From UMGS172 sp045637775 (GTDB taxonomy: Bacteria > Bacillota > Clostridia > Oscillospirales > Acutalibacteraceae): a stretch of 22,450 nt of DNA. Location of the stretch: NCBI GenBank assembly GCA_045637775.1, contig JAZUAC010000013.1, positions 1-22,450 of the forward strand, given 5' to 3'. How positions within the stretch are numbered: the first letter of the stretch is position 1; each line of letters begins with the position of its first letter. Of the stretch, positions 14,804 through 21,973 are shown one piece after another. The notes beneath the pieces were generated by a model. That model did not search any database. It worked only from the letters and a program-made list of their open reading frames with translations, and was not told the origin of the DNA. The position numbers and the translations under genes are program-made.

Positions 14804-14832
14804 ATTTTATCACAAAATCGTAACCTTTTCAA
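14804..14832 (-). promoter_or_regulatory. Promoter of the mini-protein/flavoprotein operon with overlapping inverted repeat
   Basis: Minus-strand TTGAAA (14827-14832), 17 bases, TAAAAT (14804-14809) with extended TG. A perfect inverted repeat CGATTTT-5-AAAATCG (14802-14820) covers the -10, and another CGATTTT lies at 14844-14850, so a repressor site is possible. Confidence 0.75.
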
Positions 14833-14878
14833 CTAAAAACCACCGATTTTGGCTTTAAAATTTACAATGTTGTTATAT

Positions 14879-14908
14879 TTGTTGAATTTCTAAAAATTTT
14901 GTTATAAA
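14879..14908 (+). promoter_or_regulatory. Promoter of the YDG/MBG surface protein gene
   Basis: TTGTTG (14879-14884), 18 bases, TATAAA (14903-14908) with an extended -10 TG. Divergent from the mini-protein promoter. Confidence 0.6.
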
Positions 14909-14960
14909 ATGTTAGGACAACTTTAAAACAGGGAAATTGTTTTTTGAGGAGATAAAATTT

Positions 14961-16664
14961 ATGAGAATTACAAAAGCGATGCTTTGCGTTATTGTGGCAT
15001 TATTTGTGGTTTTGATGCCGCTGACGGTTTGTGCAACCGAACCTGGCGATACATCTTCAAGCACGCCTTCAACAAGTGAAGAAGATAACAACAGTTCAAA
15101 CAGCACCGAGTCCGGCAATGGCGAATCAAGCAGCAACGAGTCAAACAGTGAAGGCTCGAGCAGCAATGAATCGAACAGCAATGTGTCAGACGGCAACGGC
15201 TCCGAACCTATCGAGCTTCCCGATTCGTTTTCGATTACGATTCAGTGTAAAATAAACGGTGAAATTCCGAAGGACACCAAGTTTATATTTTCTGTCACAC
15301 AATCACTATTAGCCGATTCGGAAGAAACCACTAACGACAGTTATTCTCGCGAATTTGTGATTGATACTGCAACCGATACAAGCGGTGAAAAAACATTCAC
15401 TATATCCAAAGCCGATAACGAGTTACTGCTTTCTCACGCCTACACATTGAAATTAAAGGAATCAAGTAACTCTACTGCAACACTCGACAAATCTGAAATC
15501 CGAATCCGTATTTTGGATGACGGCACAATTGAAGCCTTTGTAAATGACGAAGAACACACCGATCTTTCTCAAGCAATTGTTCTTAACTGCACTACCTTAA
15601 AGCAGGTCACCGTCACTACCAAGAATATGGAGACACTTACCAAGGTATATGACGGCAAGACCGATTTTGACATTAAGAAGATTCCCTTAAACAACATTGT
15701 GCTTGAAGGAATAGACGAGGCCGATAAAAGTGGAATAACCCTTGAATTTACCGAAGCCAGGTTAAACAGTGCAGATGTAAAAAAAGCCACCAAGGTCATC
15801 GTCAGCGGATTGAAACTCAAAGGCCAAAACGCCGACAAATATGCCTTTGCTAACGACAGCTTTGAATGCACTGCAACCGTCACACCGCGTCCCTTAACCG
15901 TGACCGCAAAATCTACGGTCATTGAGGTCGGCAAGCCTCTGCCTAAATTGACCTTCACCCTTTCAGAGGAGGTTATTGATGGCAATAACTTCAAATGCGA
16001 GCTCAAATGCAACGCTGATGTTAACACAGTTGGTACTTATGACATAGTAAGTGATTCTTGCTCTGCAGGCGATAACTACACTGTAACCTTCGTTCCCGGA
16101 AAACTCACCGTTTCCAGCTTTAAATTTACAACTGCTGTTGACAGTGCAACCTCGGTTAAGGTTTCGGGTTATTTTGATGCCGGTGCAACCGTTAAGGTTA
16201 CTGCTCTTGACGGCCAAAGCGAGGTTTACTCAAAGCTTGCCTCACAGACGACTTGGGGCACAATAATTTCAGCTTATGAAGTGTCTTTAAGCACTGTTGC
16301 CGATGGCAATTATACACTTGAAATTCCTGTTGACAGCAAATACGAAGGCAAAAGCGTTAAGGTATATCAGCCCTTGTCGAACGGCGATATTTCCTGCTAC
16401 ATAACAACCGTTGAAAACGGCTATGTAACCATAACTACCGCAGAACTTTCGCAATTTATGTTGGCAGGCGATAAACAAGTGACATCCGAAGAGGAAGAAA
16501 CCTCAGTATTTATGACAATATTAAAGGTATTCCTCATCATTCTTGCAATAATCCTCGGATTAGCTGTTGTTATTGCTTTGTTCTTCTTCGGCATGGTATT
16601 TTTCAACAAAACCGAAGAACTTAAAGCAATCATCCGCTTTATCCGCCGTCTTCTCAAAAAATAA
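14961..16664 (+). CDS. Surface protein with Ser-rich stalk, YDG and MBG domains and C-terminal membrane anchor
   Basis: A 567-residue secreted protein held in the membrane. The signal peptide ends VCA (about residue 25). A Ser/Asn/Glu/Gly-rich stalk follows to about residue 83, with the 9-residue motif SSSNESNSE/N twice. A pilin-like beta domain comes next, then a YDG-type domain (starts TKVYDGKTDFDIKK) and an MBG-type domain (RPLTVTAKSTVIEVGKPLP...AGDNYTVTFVPGKLTV). A further beta region precedes a long hydrophobic helix (about 516-549) and a basic tail (RFIRRLLKK). There is no LPXTG motif, so anchoring is by the helix, not sortase. The ATG has GAGGAGA eight bases upstream. These domains are usual in adhesin-like proteins; the ligand is unknown. 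Confidence 0.85.
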   Translation: MRITKAMLCVIVALFVVLMPLTVCATEPGDTSSSTPSTSEEDNNSSNSTESGNGESSSNESNSEGSSSNESNSNVSDGNGSEPIELPDSFSITIQCKINGEIPKDTKFIFSVTQSLLADSEETTNDSYSREFVIDTATDTSGEKTFTISKADNELLLSHAYTLKLKESSNSTATLDKSEIRIRILDDGTIEAFVNDEEHTDLSQAIVLNCTTLKQVTVTTKNMETLTKVYDGKTDFDIKKIPLNNIVLEGIDEADKSGITLEFTEARLNSADVKKATKVIVSGLKLKGQNADKYAFANDSFECTATVTPRPLTVTAKSTVIEVGKPLPKLTFTLSEEVIDGNNFKCELKCNADVNTVGTYDIVSDSCSAGDNYTVTFVPGKLTVSSFKFTTAVDSATSVKVSGYFDAGATVKVTALDGQSEVYSKLASQTTWGTIISAYEVSLSTVADGNYTLEIPVDSKYEGKSVKVYQPLSNGDISCYITTVENGYVTITTAELSQFMLAGDKQVTSEEEETSVFMTILKVFLIILAIILGLAVVIALFFFGMVFFNKTEELKAIIRFIRRLLKK

Positions 16665-16678
16665 TACATTGGATTAAC

Positions 16679-16716
16679 AAATGAACCACCGCTTACAATA
16701 TGCGGTGGTTCATTTT
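16679..16716 (+). terminator. Terminator of the surface protein gene
   Basis: Perfect 14-bp stem (16679-16692 AAATGAACCACCGC; 16702-16715), nine-base loop, followed by TTTGC-type sequence; GC-rich core. Confidence 0.9.
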
Positions 16717-16752
16717 GCATAATTAAACCAATAAAAACTTTCAAGGTAGATA

Positions 16753-16781
16753 TTGACGAAAATATCGTGTTTTGGTATAAT
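16753..16781 (+). promoter_or_regulatory. Promoter of ddh
   Basis: TTGACG (16753-16758), 17 bases, TATAAT (16776-16781), 40 bases before the ATG. Confidence 0.88.
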
Positions 16782-16821
16782 ACTAAAGTTAAATCTGACT
16801 GTCACAAGGAGACGGTAATAA

Positions 16822-17808
16822 ATGAGTATAAAAATCGGTATTTTGGGCTACGGTAATTTAGGCCGTGGCATTGAGTGTGCAATAAAGCAAAACGATGACC
16901 TCGAGTTGGTTGCCGTATTTTCAAGACGCGACCCTAAAACGGTTAAAATTTTGACCGAAGATGTTGGCGTTTATCATGTTGATGATATTTTAAACTTTAA
17001 GGATAAGATCGATGTACTTGTACTTTGCGGCGGCAGTGCAACCGACCTGCCCTTCCAAACCCCCGAATACGCAAAATATTTCAACGTTGTTGACAGCTTT
17101 GATACCCATGCCAAAATCCCCGAGCATTTTAAGAATGTTGACGAATCTGCCAAGAAAAACGGCAATATCGCTGTTATTTCCTGCGGTTGGGACCCCGGTA
17201 TGTTCTCTTTGAACCGTCTTTACGCTTCGGCGGTTTTGCCCGACGGTAAGGACTACACCTTCTGGGGCAAGGGCGTTAGCCAAGGTCATTCCGATGCTAT
17301 TCGCCGAATCGAGGGCGTAAAAGACGCAAGGCAGTACACCATCCCCATCGAGGCAGCTTTGGATGCCGTTCGCACAGGCTCTAACCCCGAGCTTACCACC
17401 CGTGAAAAGCACGAAAGAGAATGCTTTGTTGTGCTTGAGGAAGGTGCCGATAAGGCTAGAATTGAGCAGGAAATCAAAACCATGCCCAACTATTTTGCCG
17501 ACTACAACACCACGGTGCATTTCATCACACAGGAAGAGCTCGACCGCGACCACAAGGGTATTCCCCACGGCGGATTTGTTATCCGTGCAGGCAAAACCGG
17601 TTGGAATGGTGAAAACTCGCACATTATTGAGTATAGCCTGAAGCTTGACTCCAACCCCGAGTTTACCTCAAGCGTTATCGTAGCCGTTGCCCGTGCGGCA
17701 TACAAAATGAAGCAAGATGGCATGACAGGTTGCAAGACTATGTTCGACATTGCACCTGCATATTTAAGCCCCCTCTCCCCCGACGAATTGAGAGCCAAAA
17801 TGTTATAA
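16822..17808 (+). CDS. ddh: meso-Diaminopimelate D-dehydrogenase
   Basis: Makes meso-diaminopimelate from tetrahydrodipicolinate, ammonia and NADPH in one step, a short route to lysine and the peptidoglycan cross-link residue. The 328 residues equal the family length. The NADPH fold opens IGILGYGNLGRGIE (about 5-18), with VFSRRDP, then LVLCGGSATDLP, the VDSFDTHAKIPEH substrate region, SCGWDPGMFSLNR and the GKGVSQGHSDAIRRI block, all typical. The N-terminal Arg pair after the beta strand fits NADP rather than NAD. AAGGAG precedes the ATG. It is monocistronic between its own promoter and a 20-bp stem terminator. It implies mDAP-type peptidoglycan, which fits the carboxypeptidase nearby. Confidence 0.96.
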   Translation: MSIKIGILGYGNLGRGIECAIKQNDDLELVAVFSRRDPKTVKILTEDVGVYHVDDILNFKDKIDVLVLCGGSATDLPFQTPEYAKYFNVVDSFDTHAKIPEHFKNVDESAKKNGNIAVISCGWDPGMFSLNRLYASAVLPDGKDYTFWGKGVSQGHSDAIRRIEGVKDARQYTIPIEAALDAVRTGSNPELTTREKHERECFVVLEEGADKARIEQEIKTMPNYFADYNTTVHFITQEELDRDHKGIPHGGFVIRAGKTGWNGENSHIIEYSLKLDSNPEFTSSVIVAVARAAYKMKQDGMTGCKTMFDIAPAYLSPLSPDELRAKML

Positions 17809-17809
17809 C

Positions 17810-17853
17810 AAACATAAGCACCGAAATGAGCATTCATTTCGGTGCTTATGTTT
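17810..17853. terminator. Terminator of ddh
   Basis: A perfect 20-bp stem (17810-17829 and 17834-17853; core AAGCACCGAAATGA) with loop GCAT and T-rich 3' side. It may work both ways, since the coat gene converges on it. Confidence 0.9.
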
Positions 17854-17864
17854 GCCTTGCAAAT

Positions 17865-17913
17865 ATATCATACGCTATATGCGTATATCATCCTGCTAAA
17901 CGCAGGATATCAT
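17865..17913. repeat. Hairpin array punctuated by ATATCAT
   Basis: Three ATATCAT motifs (17865-17871, 17885-17891, 17907-17913) alternate with two hairpins: ATACGC-TATAT-GCGTAT (17870-17886) and ATCCTGC-TAAAC-GCAGGAT (17890-17908). It fits tightly between the ddh terminator and the coat gene stop. Such punctuated hairpins recur in intergenic DNA of gut Clostridia as I recall; not verified here. Confidence 0.75.
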
Positions 17914-17915
17914 TT

Positions 17916-18167
17916 TTAATTTCCCTGCGACATAAACTTCTGCTTGGCTTTTTCAATCTTCTGCTGTTCGGCGGGTTCGGTGGGATACCAACCCTTGCTT
18001 GCCATAAGGTCAAAAACCTCGGCCTGCATTTTGTGCTGGTCACAAAGCAAATTCATAACATCGGTGCGGACACCTTGGGTTGCGCACTCGGTTGCAAAGG
18101 TTGAATAGTTCCAAGCCAACATTTTTTCGACCGTAAGAAGGTCGGTCATAAGTTCCTTTTCCTGCAT
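17916..18167 (-). CDS. CotF-family spore coat protein
   Basis: An 83-residue, helical, ferritin-like protein. It begins MQEKELMTDLLTVEKMLAWNYSTFATEC, with DQHKMQAEVFDLMASKGWYPTEPAEQQKIEKAKQKF at the end; the EKELMTDLL start and GWY...A...I..A...F tail are hallmarks of CotF coat proteins, which sit in the spore coat. The in-frame GTG at 18176 is part of the ribosome site GAGGTG; the ATG at 18167, six bases after it, is the better start. It follows the 60-residue coat-like gene by 10 bases. Expression is presumably in the mother cell during sporulation; no clear sigma-E/K box is certain. Confidence 0.85.
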   Translation of the reverse strand: MQEKELMTDLLTVEKMLAWNYSTFATECATQGVRTDVMNLLCDQHKMQAEVFDLMASKGWYPTEPAEQQKIEKAKQKFMSQGN

Positions 18168-18177
18168 TTTTGTCACC

Positions 18178-18360
18178 TCAATTCAAATGTCCCATAAGTT
18201 TGTTGAAATGCTGCTGATGACAGTCGGCAGCGTTTTTCATTTTTGAACGCAAAGCCTCATCCTGCGTCATATTTTCAGCCGCCTTATACTTTTCAATCAT
18301 CAACTGCTCAAGCCCCATCATATCCTCAATGAAGCTCAATTCCTTTGAAGTCAAAGCCAT
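18178..18360 (-). CDS. Small spore-coat-associated ferritin-like protein
   Basis: A 60-residue helical protein starting MALTSKELSFIEDMMGLEQLMIEKYKAAEN and ending CHQQHFNKLMGHLN. It resembles the small partner usually found directly before a CotF gene in Clostridia, probably one half of a four-helix unit. GGAGGG lies seven bases before the ATG. Upstream on the minus strand CAAATAATA resembles a sigma-E/K -10 (CATA-3-TA) with one mismatch, which is weak. It is the first gene of the coat pair. Confidence 0.8.
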   Translation of the reverse strand: MALTSKELSFIEDMMGLEQLMIEKYKAAENMTQDEALRSKMKNAADCHQQHFNKLMGHLN

Positions 18361-18437
18361 AATAATCCCTCCAAATAGTTTGTTGGGGTTATTATTTGCA
18401 GTAAAAACTGAATTATTAAAATTTTAAAATAAAAAAA

Positions 18438-18540
18438 GAAGCTCCCCTTGTCAGGGGAGCTGTCACCTTTAGGTGACTGAGGGGTAGTCTCTCCCTCAGT
18501 CTCGCATTCGCTCGACAGCTCCCTCATCAGAGGGAGCTTC
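18438..18540. repeat. MITE-like GC-rich palindromic element
   Basis: A 103-bp foldback starting GAAGCTCCC and ending GGGAGCTTC. Sub-hairpins are GCTCCCC-6-GGGGAGC (18441-18460), GTCACCT-TT-AGGTGAC (18462-18477), GACTGAGGG with CCCTCAGTC (18475-18502) and GCTCCCT with AGGGAGC near the right end. A GAGCTGTC/GACAGCTC pair joins the halves. No reading frame. I recall the same sequence type as a very common interspersed repeat in gut Clostridia; no transposase is nearby, so it would be non-autonomous. Confidence 0.85.
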
Positions 18541-18567
18541 TGTTTGTTAATAAATATATGTTCCTAA

Positions 18568-20487
18568 TCAAACCATCAAATTAATGAAGAATCCGCCCAA
18601 AACAGAACGGTTCTGGAAGCCACGCTGTAGGGCTGTATCGGTGAAATACCAGTCGGTTATCGGCACACGGTCGGTTGTTTCCTCAATCATTCTGCGGATT
18701 GAGGCATAAACCTCATCTGTGTACTTTTGGTCATCGGTCAGCACGGTGGTCCAAGCCATCCAGTCAAGCTTGGTATAGGTCGAACGGCTGTCAAGCGGTA
18801 CACCGTATTTGTTCATCTGTGCAGTGTACTCCTTGATTTCGTTCTCGTAAACCTCTTTTGAGAACAGGCCAAGACCGAAAATTTTGTCCCAAACCATATT
18901 GTACTTCATACTCCAGCCTTCTTCCTTGTCGAAAACAAGTCGGCTCGAGGTTGCGCTCTTGGCATCCTGCATCCAACGGTCGGCCATTTCCTTGGCCTTT
19001 TCACCGTAGAACTTTTCGCCCGAAAGACGGGAATATGCACCCAAAGCCACAATAGCCTTAACACTCAGGTTGCAGTTGTGTGCAAGATGTCCTGCAAAAT
19101 CGTCGGTACAAAGCTGATTTTCGGGATCGTAGCCAAATTCCACAAGATAGTCGGCCCATTTCTTCATGAGGTCGGCGTATTCGTTGGCAAAATCAAGACT
19201 GTTTTCGGCAACGCAAACTGCGGCAACGCAAAGAATAAAGTTAGCGCATTCTTCAACCGGCATCTGCTTTTCCAAAAGAAGCTTACCATCTTTAAGACCG
19301 TAAACCTGACCGTTGCAAAGCGGATACTGACCAACGTCGTGCGGTGCAAAATCATACTCCCAAGCGTCACTCCTTGCAAATCTCGCAAGAGGACGAAGCA
19401 TACCCTTAACAAGCTCGGGATTGAACAAAAGGAACAACGGAATGGAAGGATATGTAACATCCAAAGTGCCGATACAACCGTTGGAGAAGTTTTCCTTTGA
19501 AAGGAATGCAATTCCGTCGGGAGTGTCAACAAGCTTGTGTGCGGCAATTGCCTGACGGTATGCAAGGCAACCGATTGCGGCATAGTCCTTACCGACAGCC
19601 AGCATTCTTTCGGTGAGTGCAAGGTCAAAAATCTCACACTTTTCCTTAACTTGTTCATAATCGGCAATAGCAGCAGCCAACATCTCGTCAAAGCCGGAGT
19701 ATTTTGTCATATAATACGGATCAAGATTTTCACCAAAATATTGAATAGACTTAACATCATCATAAGCCATGGTGATAACGCCCTTGAGGTCGGTTTTGAT
19801 GACAGCAAGGGCTCTGTGGGCGCACTGGGTATAGTAATTATCTTTGTTGAAGCTTTCAAATTTAGTAATCTCGCGATTGTTGATGTAATTGAATCTACCC
19901 TTTTTGTCAGACACAAATGAGTCCTTATCGGCAAGGTGAAAATAACCCCAATCTATGCGGCAGTCATCACCGCTGCAATGCAAGGGATTCTGAACCGATT
20001 TTCCAACCCAAAGCGAGTTTTCGGTTTTTCCAAATGTAATCTTATCGGCCTCCCAATCACCGCAAATTTGGGTGTCAACATCGAAATACAATGAGAAGTC
20101 ATACTCACCTTTAAGTTCTGCGTTATACTCCATATAAGAAACGGGTCTCGACATAAGAACAAGGTCGTTCATCAAAAGCGGAGTACGGAAGGTAACGGTC
20201 AGCTTCAAAAGGTCGTTTTCAAAGGTGTAAACACTTGCGGTAGGAGTAATATCCAAATCGGTCTGGGGAAGAGCTTGGGGTTCATGCCTGTAAACCGCAT
20301 GGGTTTGCGGCATAACTCTTCCCAAGAAACGGAACACCTTACCGTCTACCTTTACCATACCAACCATTGAATTGATACGACCGGTCCAATGGCAGGTGTA
20401 GTTGTCGGTCAGTTTGTCAGCAGGTGACCAAACGCTGAAAAACGGGTCAACTGTAATAAGAGGTACTGAAACTGCTTTAATCTTCAT
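18568..20487 (-). CDS. Glutaminase A-like protein (DUF5127/DUF4965/DUF1793 architecture), cytoplasmic
   Basis: A 639-residue protein resembling fungal GtaA-type glutaminases and their bacterial relatives. It begins MKIKAVSVPLITVDPFFSVWSPADKLTD; the PLITVDPFFSVWS opening is characteristic. The first 250 residues are a beta-rich domain. The rest is helical with conserved YRQAIAAHKLV, TLDVTYPSIPLFLLFNPEL, YDFAPHDVGQYPL, LAHNCNLSVKAIVALGAYS and SVLGGFFINLMV segments, fitting an (alpha/alpha)6 barrel. No signal peptide is present, unlike secreted fungal members, so it should work inside the cell. Whether it cleaves glutamine or a glycoside cannot be told. The ATG at 20487 has AGAAAGGA eight bases upstream and replaces a longer in-frame start. 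No strong promoter consensus is evident upstream. Confidence 0.85.
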   Translation of the reverse strand: MKIKAVSVPLITVDPFFSVWSPADKLTDNYTCHWTGRINSMVGMVKVDGKVFRFLGRVMPQTHAVYRHEPQALPQTDLDITPTASVYTFENDLLKLTVTFRTPLLMNDLVLMSRPVSYMEYNAELKGEYDFSLYFDVDTQICGDWEADKITFGKTENSLWVGKSVQNPLHCSGDDCRIDWGYFHLADKDSFVSDKKGRFNYINNREITKFESFNKDNYYTQCAHRALAVIKTDLKGVITMAYDDVKSIQYFGENLDPYYMTKYSGFDEMLAAAIADYEQVKEKCEIFDLALTERMLAVGKDYAAIGCLAYRQAIAAHKLVDTPDGIAFLSKENFSNGCIGTLDVTYPSIPLFLLFNPELVKGMLRPLARFARSDAWEYDFAPHDVGQYPLCNGQVYGLKDGKLLLEKQMPVEECANFILCVAAVCVAENSLDFANEYADLMKKWADYLVEFGYDPENQLCTDDFAGHLAHNCNLSVKAIVALGAYSRLSGEKFYGEKAKEMADRWMQDAKSATSSRLVFDKEEGWSMKYNMVWDKIFGLGLFSKEVYENEIKEYTAQMNKYGVPLDSRSTYTKLDWMAWTTVLTDDQKYTDEVYASIRRMIEETTDRVPITDWYFTDTALQRGFQNRSVLGGFFINLMV

Positions 20488-20634
20488 AAAATCTGTCCTT
20501 TCTGAAAACACACCTTAATCCAGCGTATCTTTTTCACTACATGTGTATAATAACATACTAAAACTCAAAAATAAAGTGGTTTTATTCGTCGTTTTGTGAG
20601 CAATACAATTCATATAGATAAAATTCCGATTATA

Positions 20635-20667
20635 ACAAAAAACACCCAAGCAAAAGCTCGGGTGTTT
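20635..20667 (-). terminator. Terminator of the oxidoreductase operon
   Basis: Minus strand: AAACACCCGAGC (20656-20667) pairs with GCTTGGGTGTTT (20640-20651, one G-T pair) over a TTTT loop, followed by TTTGTT. It lies just after the gamma subunit gene. Confidence 0.88.
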
Positions 20668-20677
20668 AACTTAAATA

Positions 20678-21217
20678 TTAGCCTTCGTAGTTATAGCCGA
20701 TTTCGATAGCCTTGAGGTTGATGTCAAGCATATCGGCGCGTTTTGCGGAAATAACGTGACCGAGAGCCTCTTTCATACCGTCCATCGAAACAAAGCCTGC
20801 TTCCTTGATCATCTTGCCCATCATAATCATATTGGCAAGTGTGGGGAAACCTGCGTCTTTGGCCAACTTGGTTGCGGGGATGTAGTAAGCGTCAACATCG
20901 GTACGGTTGACCTTACGGTCGATCAAGGATGAATCAACAAAAATCTTTCCACCCTTTGCGGTTGCATCCTCATACTTATCCAAAGAAGGAAGATTCATTG
21001 CGGTCAAAACATCAGGTGTGGAAACAATAGGCGAACCAACGGGAGTATCACTGATGATAACACTGCAGTTAGCGGTACCGCCACGCATCTCGGGACCGTA
21101 GGAAGGAAGCCAGCTGAGCTGCTTGCCCTCTTCAAGGCCTTTGTAAGCAATACACTTACCGGCAAACAGAACACCCTGTCCGCCAAAGCCTGCAATAAGG
21201 ATCTGTGTAGTGCTCAT
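20678..21217 (-). CDS. 2-oxoacid:ferredoxin oxidoreductase, gamma subunit
   Basis: A 179-residue subunit of the cytoplasmic complex that decarboxylates a 2-oxoacid to its acyl-CoA and reduces ferredoxin. It carries the gamma hallmarks GFGGQGVLFAGK (about 9-20) and WLPSYGPEMRGGTANC (about 36-51). AAGGAGGAG precedes the ATG inside the end of the beta gene. The beta stop and this ATG are directly adjacent (TAAATG), so translation is coupled. It is the last gene of the operon; the terminator follows. The gene order and size suggest a branched-chain (VOR) or 2-oxoglutarate (KOR) type; the sequence here does not decide. Confidence 0.92.
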   Translation of the reverse strand: MSTTQILIAGFGGQGVLFAGKCIAYKGLEEGKQLSWLPSYGPEMRGGTANCSVIISDTPVGSPIVSTPDVLTAMNLPSLDKYEDATAKGGKIFVDSSLIDRKVNRTDVDAYYIPATKLAKDAGFPTLANMIMMGKMIKEAGFVSMDGMKEALGHVISAKRADMLDINLKAIEIGYNYEG

Positions 21218-21973
21218 TTACTTCTCCTCCTTTGCAGAACTTCTGTCTTTATAAACACCCAAAGGATAGTAAGGAATCATCTTTTCCTCAACCCATTCAA
21301 GTGCCTTCTGAGGAGTCAAGCCCCAGTTGGTAGGACAGGTTGAAACAACCTCAACCAACGAGAAGCCTTTGCCCTCAACCTGATTTTGGAAAGCCTTTTT
21401 GATGGCCTTCTTTGCGGCGTTAATGTTCTTTACGTTGTTAACGGCAACACGCTGAATGAACTCGGGACCATCCAAGGTTGCGAGCATTTCGGAAACACGG
21501 ATGGGGAAACCAACCGTTGCGGTATCACGACCGTAAGGAGAGGTCTGTGTTACCTGGCCGGGCAAGGATGTAGGAGCCATCTGACCGCCGGTCATACCGT
21601 AAATTGCGTTGTTGACGAAAATAACGGTGATGTTTTCGTTACGGGTTGCGGCATGGACAGTTTCGGCCATACCGATAGAAGCCAAGTCACCGTCACCCTG
21701 ATAGGTGAAGATAACATTGTCGGGCAATGCACGTTTAAGACCTGTTGCAACTGCGGGAGCACGTCCGTGAGCAGCCTCAACCATATCACAAGCGAAGTAA
21801 TCATAAGCCATAACGGAGCAACCAACAGGAGCAACACCAACGGTTTTGCCTTCTACTCCCAGCTCATCAATAGCCTCGGCAACCAAACGGTGGATAATAC
21901 CGTGGGTGCAACCGGGACAGTAATGAAGCGGTGCGTCTGTAAGAGCTTTAGGTTTCTGGAATACTACTGCCAT
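21218..21973 (-). CDS. 2-oxoacid:ferredoxin oxidoreductase, beta (thiamine diphosphate) subunit
   Basis: The 251-residue catalytic subunit that holds thiamine diphosphate. The N-terminus has YCPGCTHGIIHRL with a Cys pair; GCSV and a late STCPTNW supply two more cysteines for an expected [4Fe-4S] cluster. The TPP motif runs GDGDLASIGMAETVHAATRNENITVIFVNNAIYGMTGGQ, that is GDG...NN. AGGAGGT lies upstream of the ATG, which overlaps the alpha stop by one base (TAATG), giving tight coupling. A VOR/KOR-type enzyme would supply or use acyl-CoA with reduced ferredoxin for anaerobic energy metabolism, possibly feeding the flavoprotein encoded elsewhere in the window. Confidence 0.94.
   Translation of the reverse strand: MAVVFQKPKALTDAPLHYCPGCTHGIIHRLVAEAIDELGVEGKTVGVAPVGCSVMAYDYFACDMVEAAHGRAPAVATGLKRALPDNVIFTYQGDGDLASIGMAETVHAATRNENITVIFVNNAIYGMTGGQMAPTSLPGQVTQTSPYGRDTATVGFPIRVSEMLATLDGPEFIQRVAVNNVKNINAAKKAIKKAFQNQVEGKGFSLVEVVSTCPTNWGLTPQKALEWVEEKMIPYYPLGVYKDRSSAKEEK

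Noticed and set aside
16990..17622. 210-codon minus-strand reading frame inside ddh
   Set aside because: Complement of a clearly identified gene; no independent promoter or family motif.
20593..20610. LacI-operator-like TTGTGAGCAATACAA upstream of the glutaminase-like gene
   Set aside because: Only a four-base TTGT/ACAA symmetry; the rest does not pair, and it is not placed at a clear promoter.
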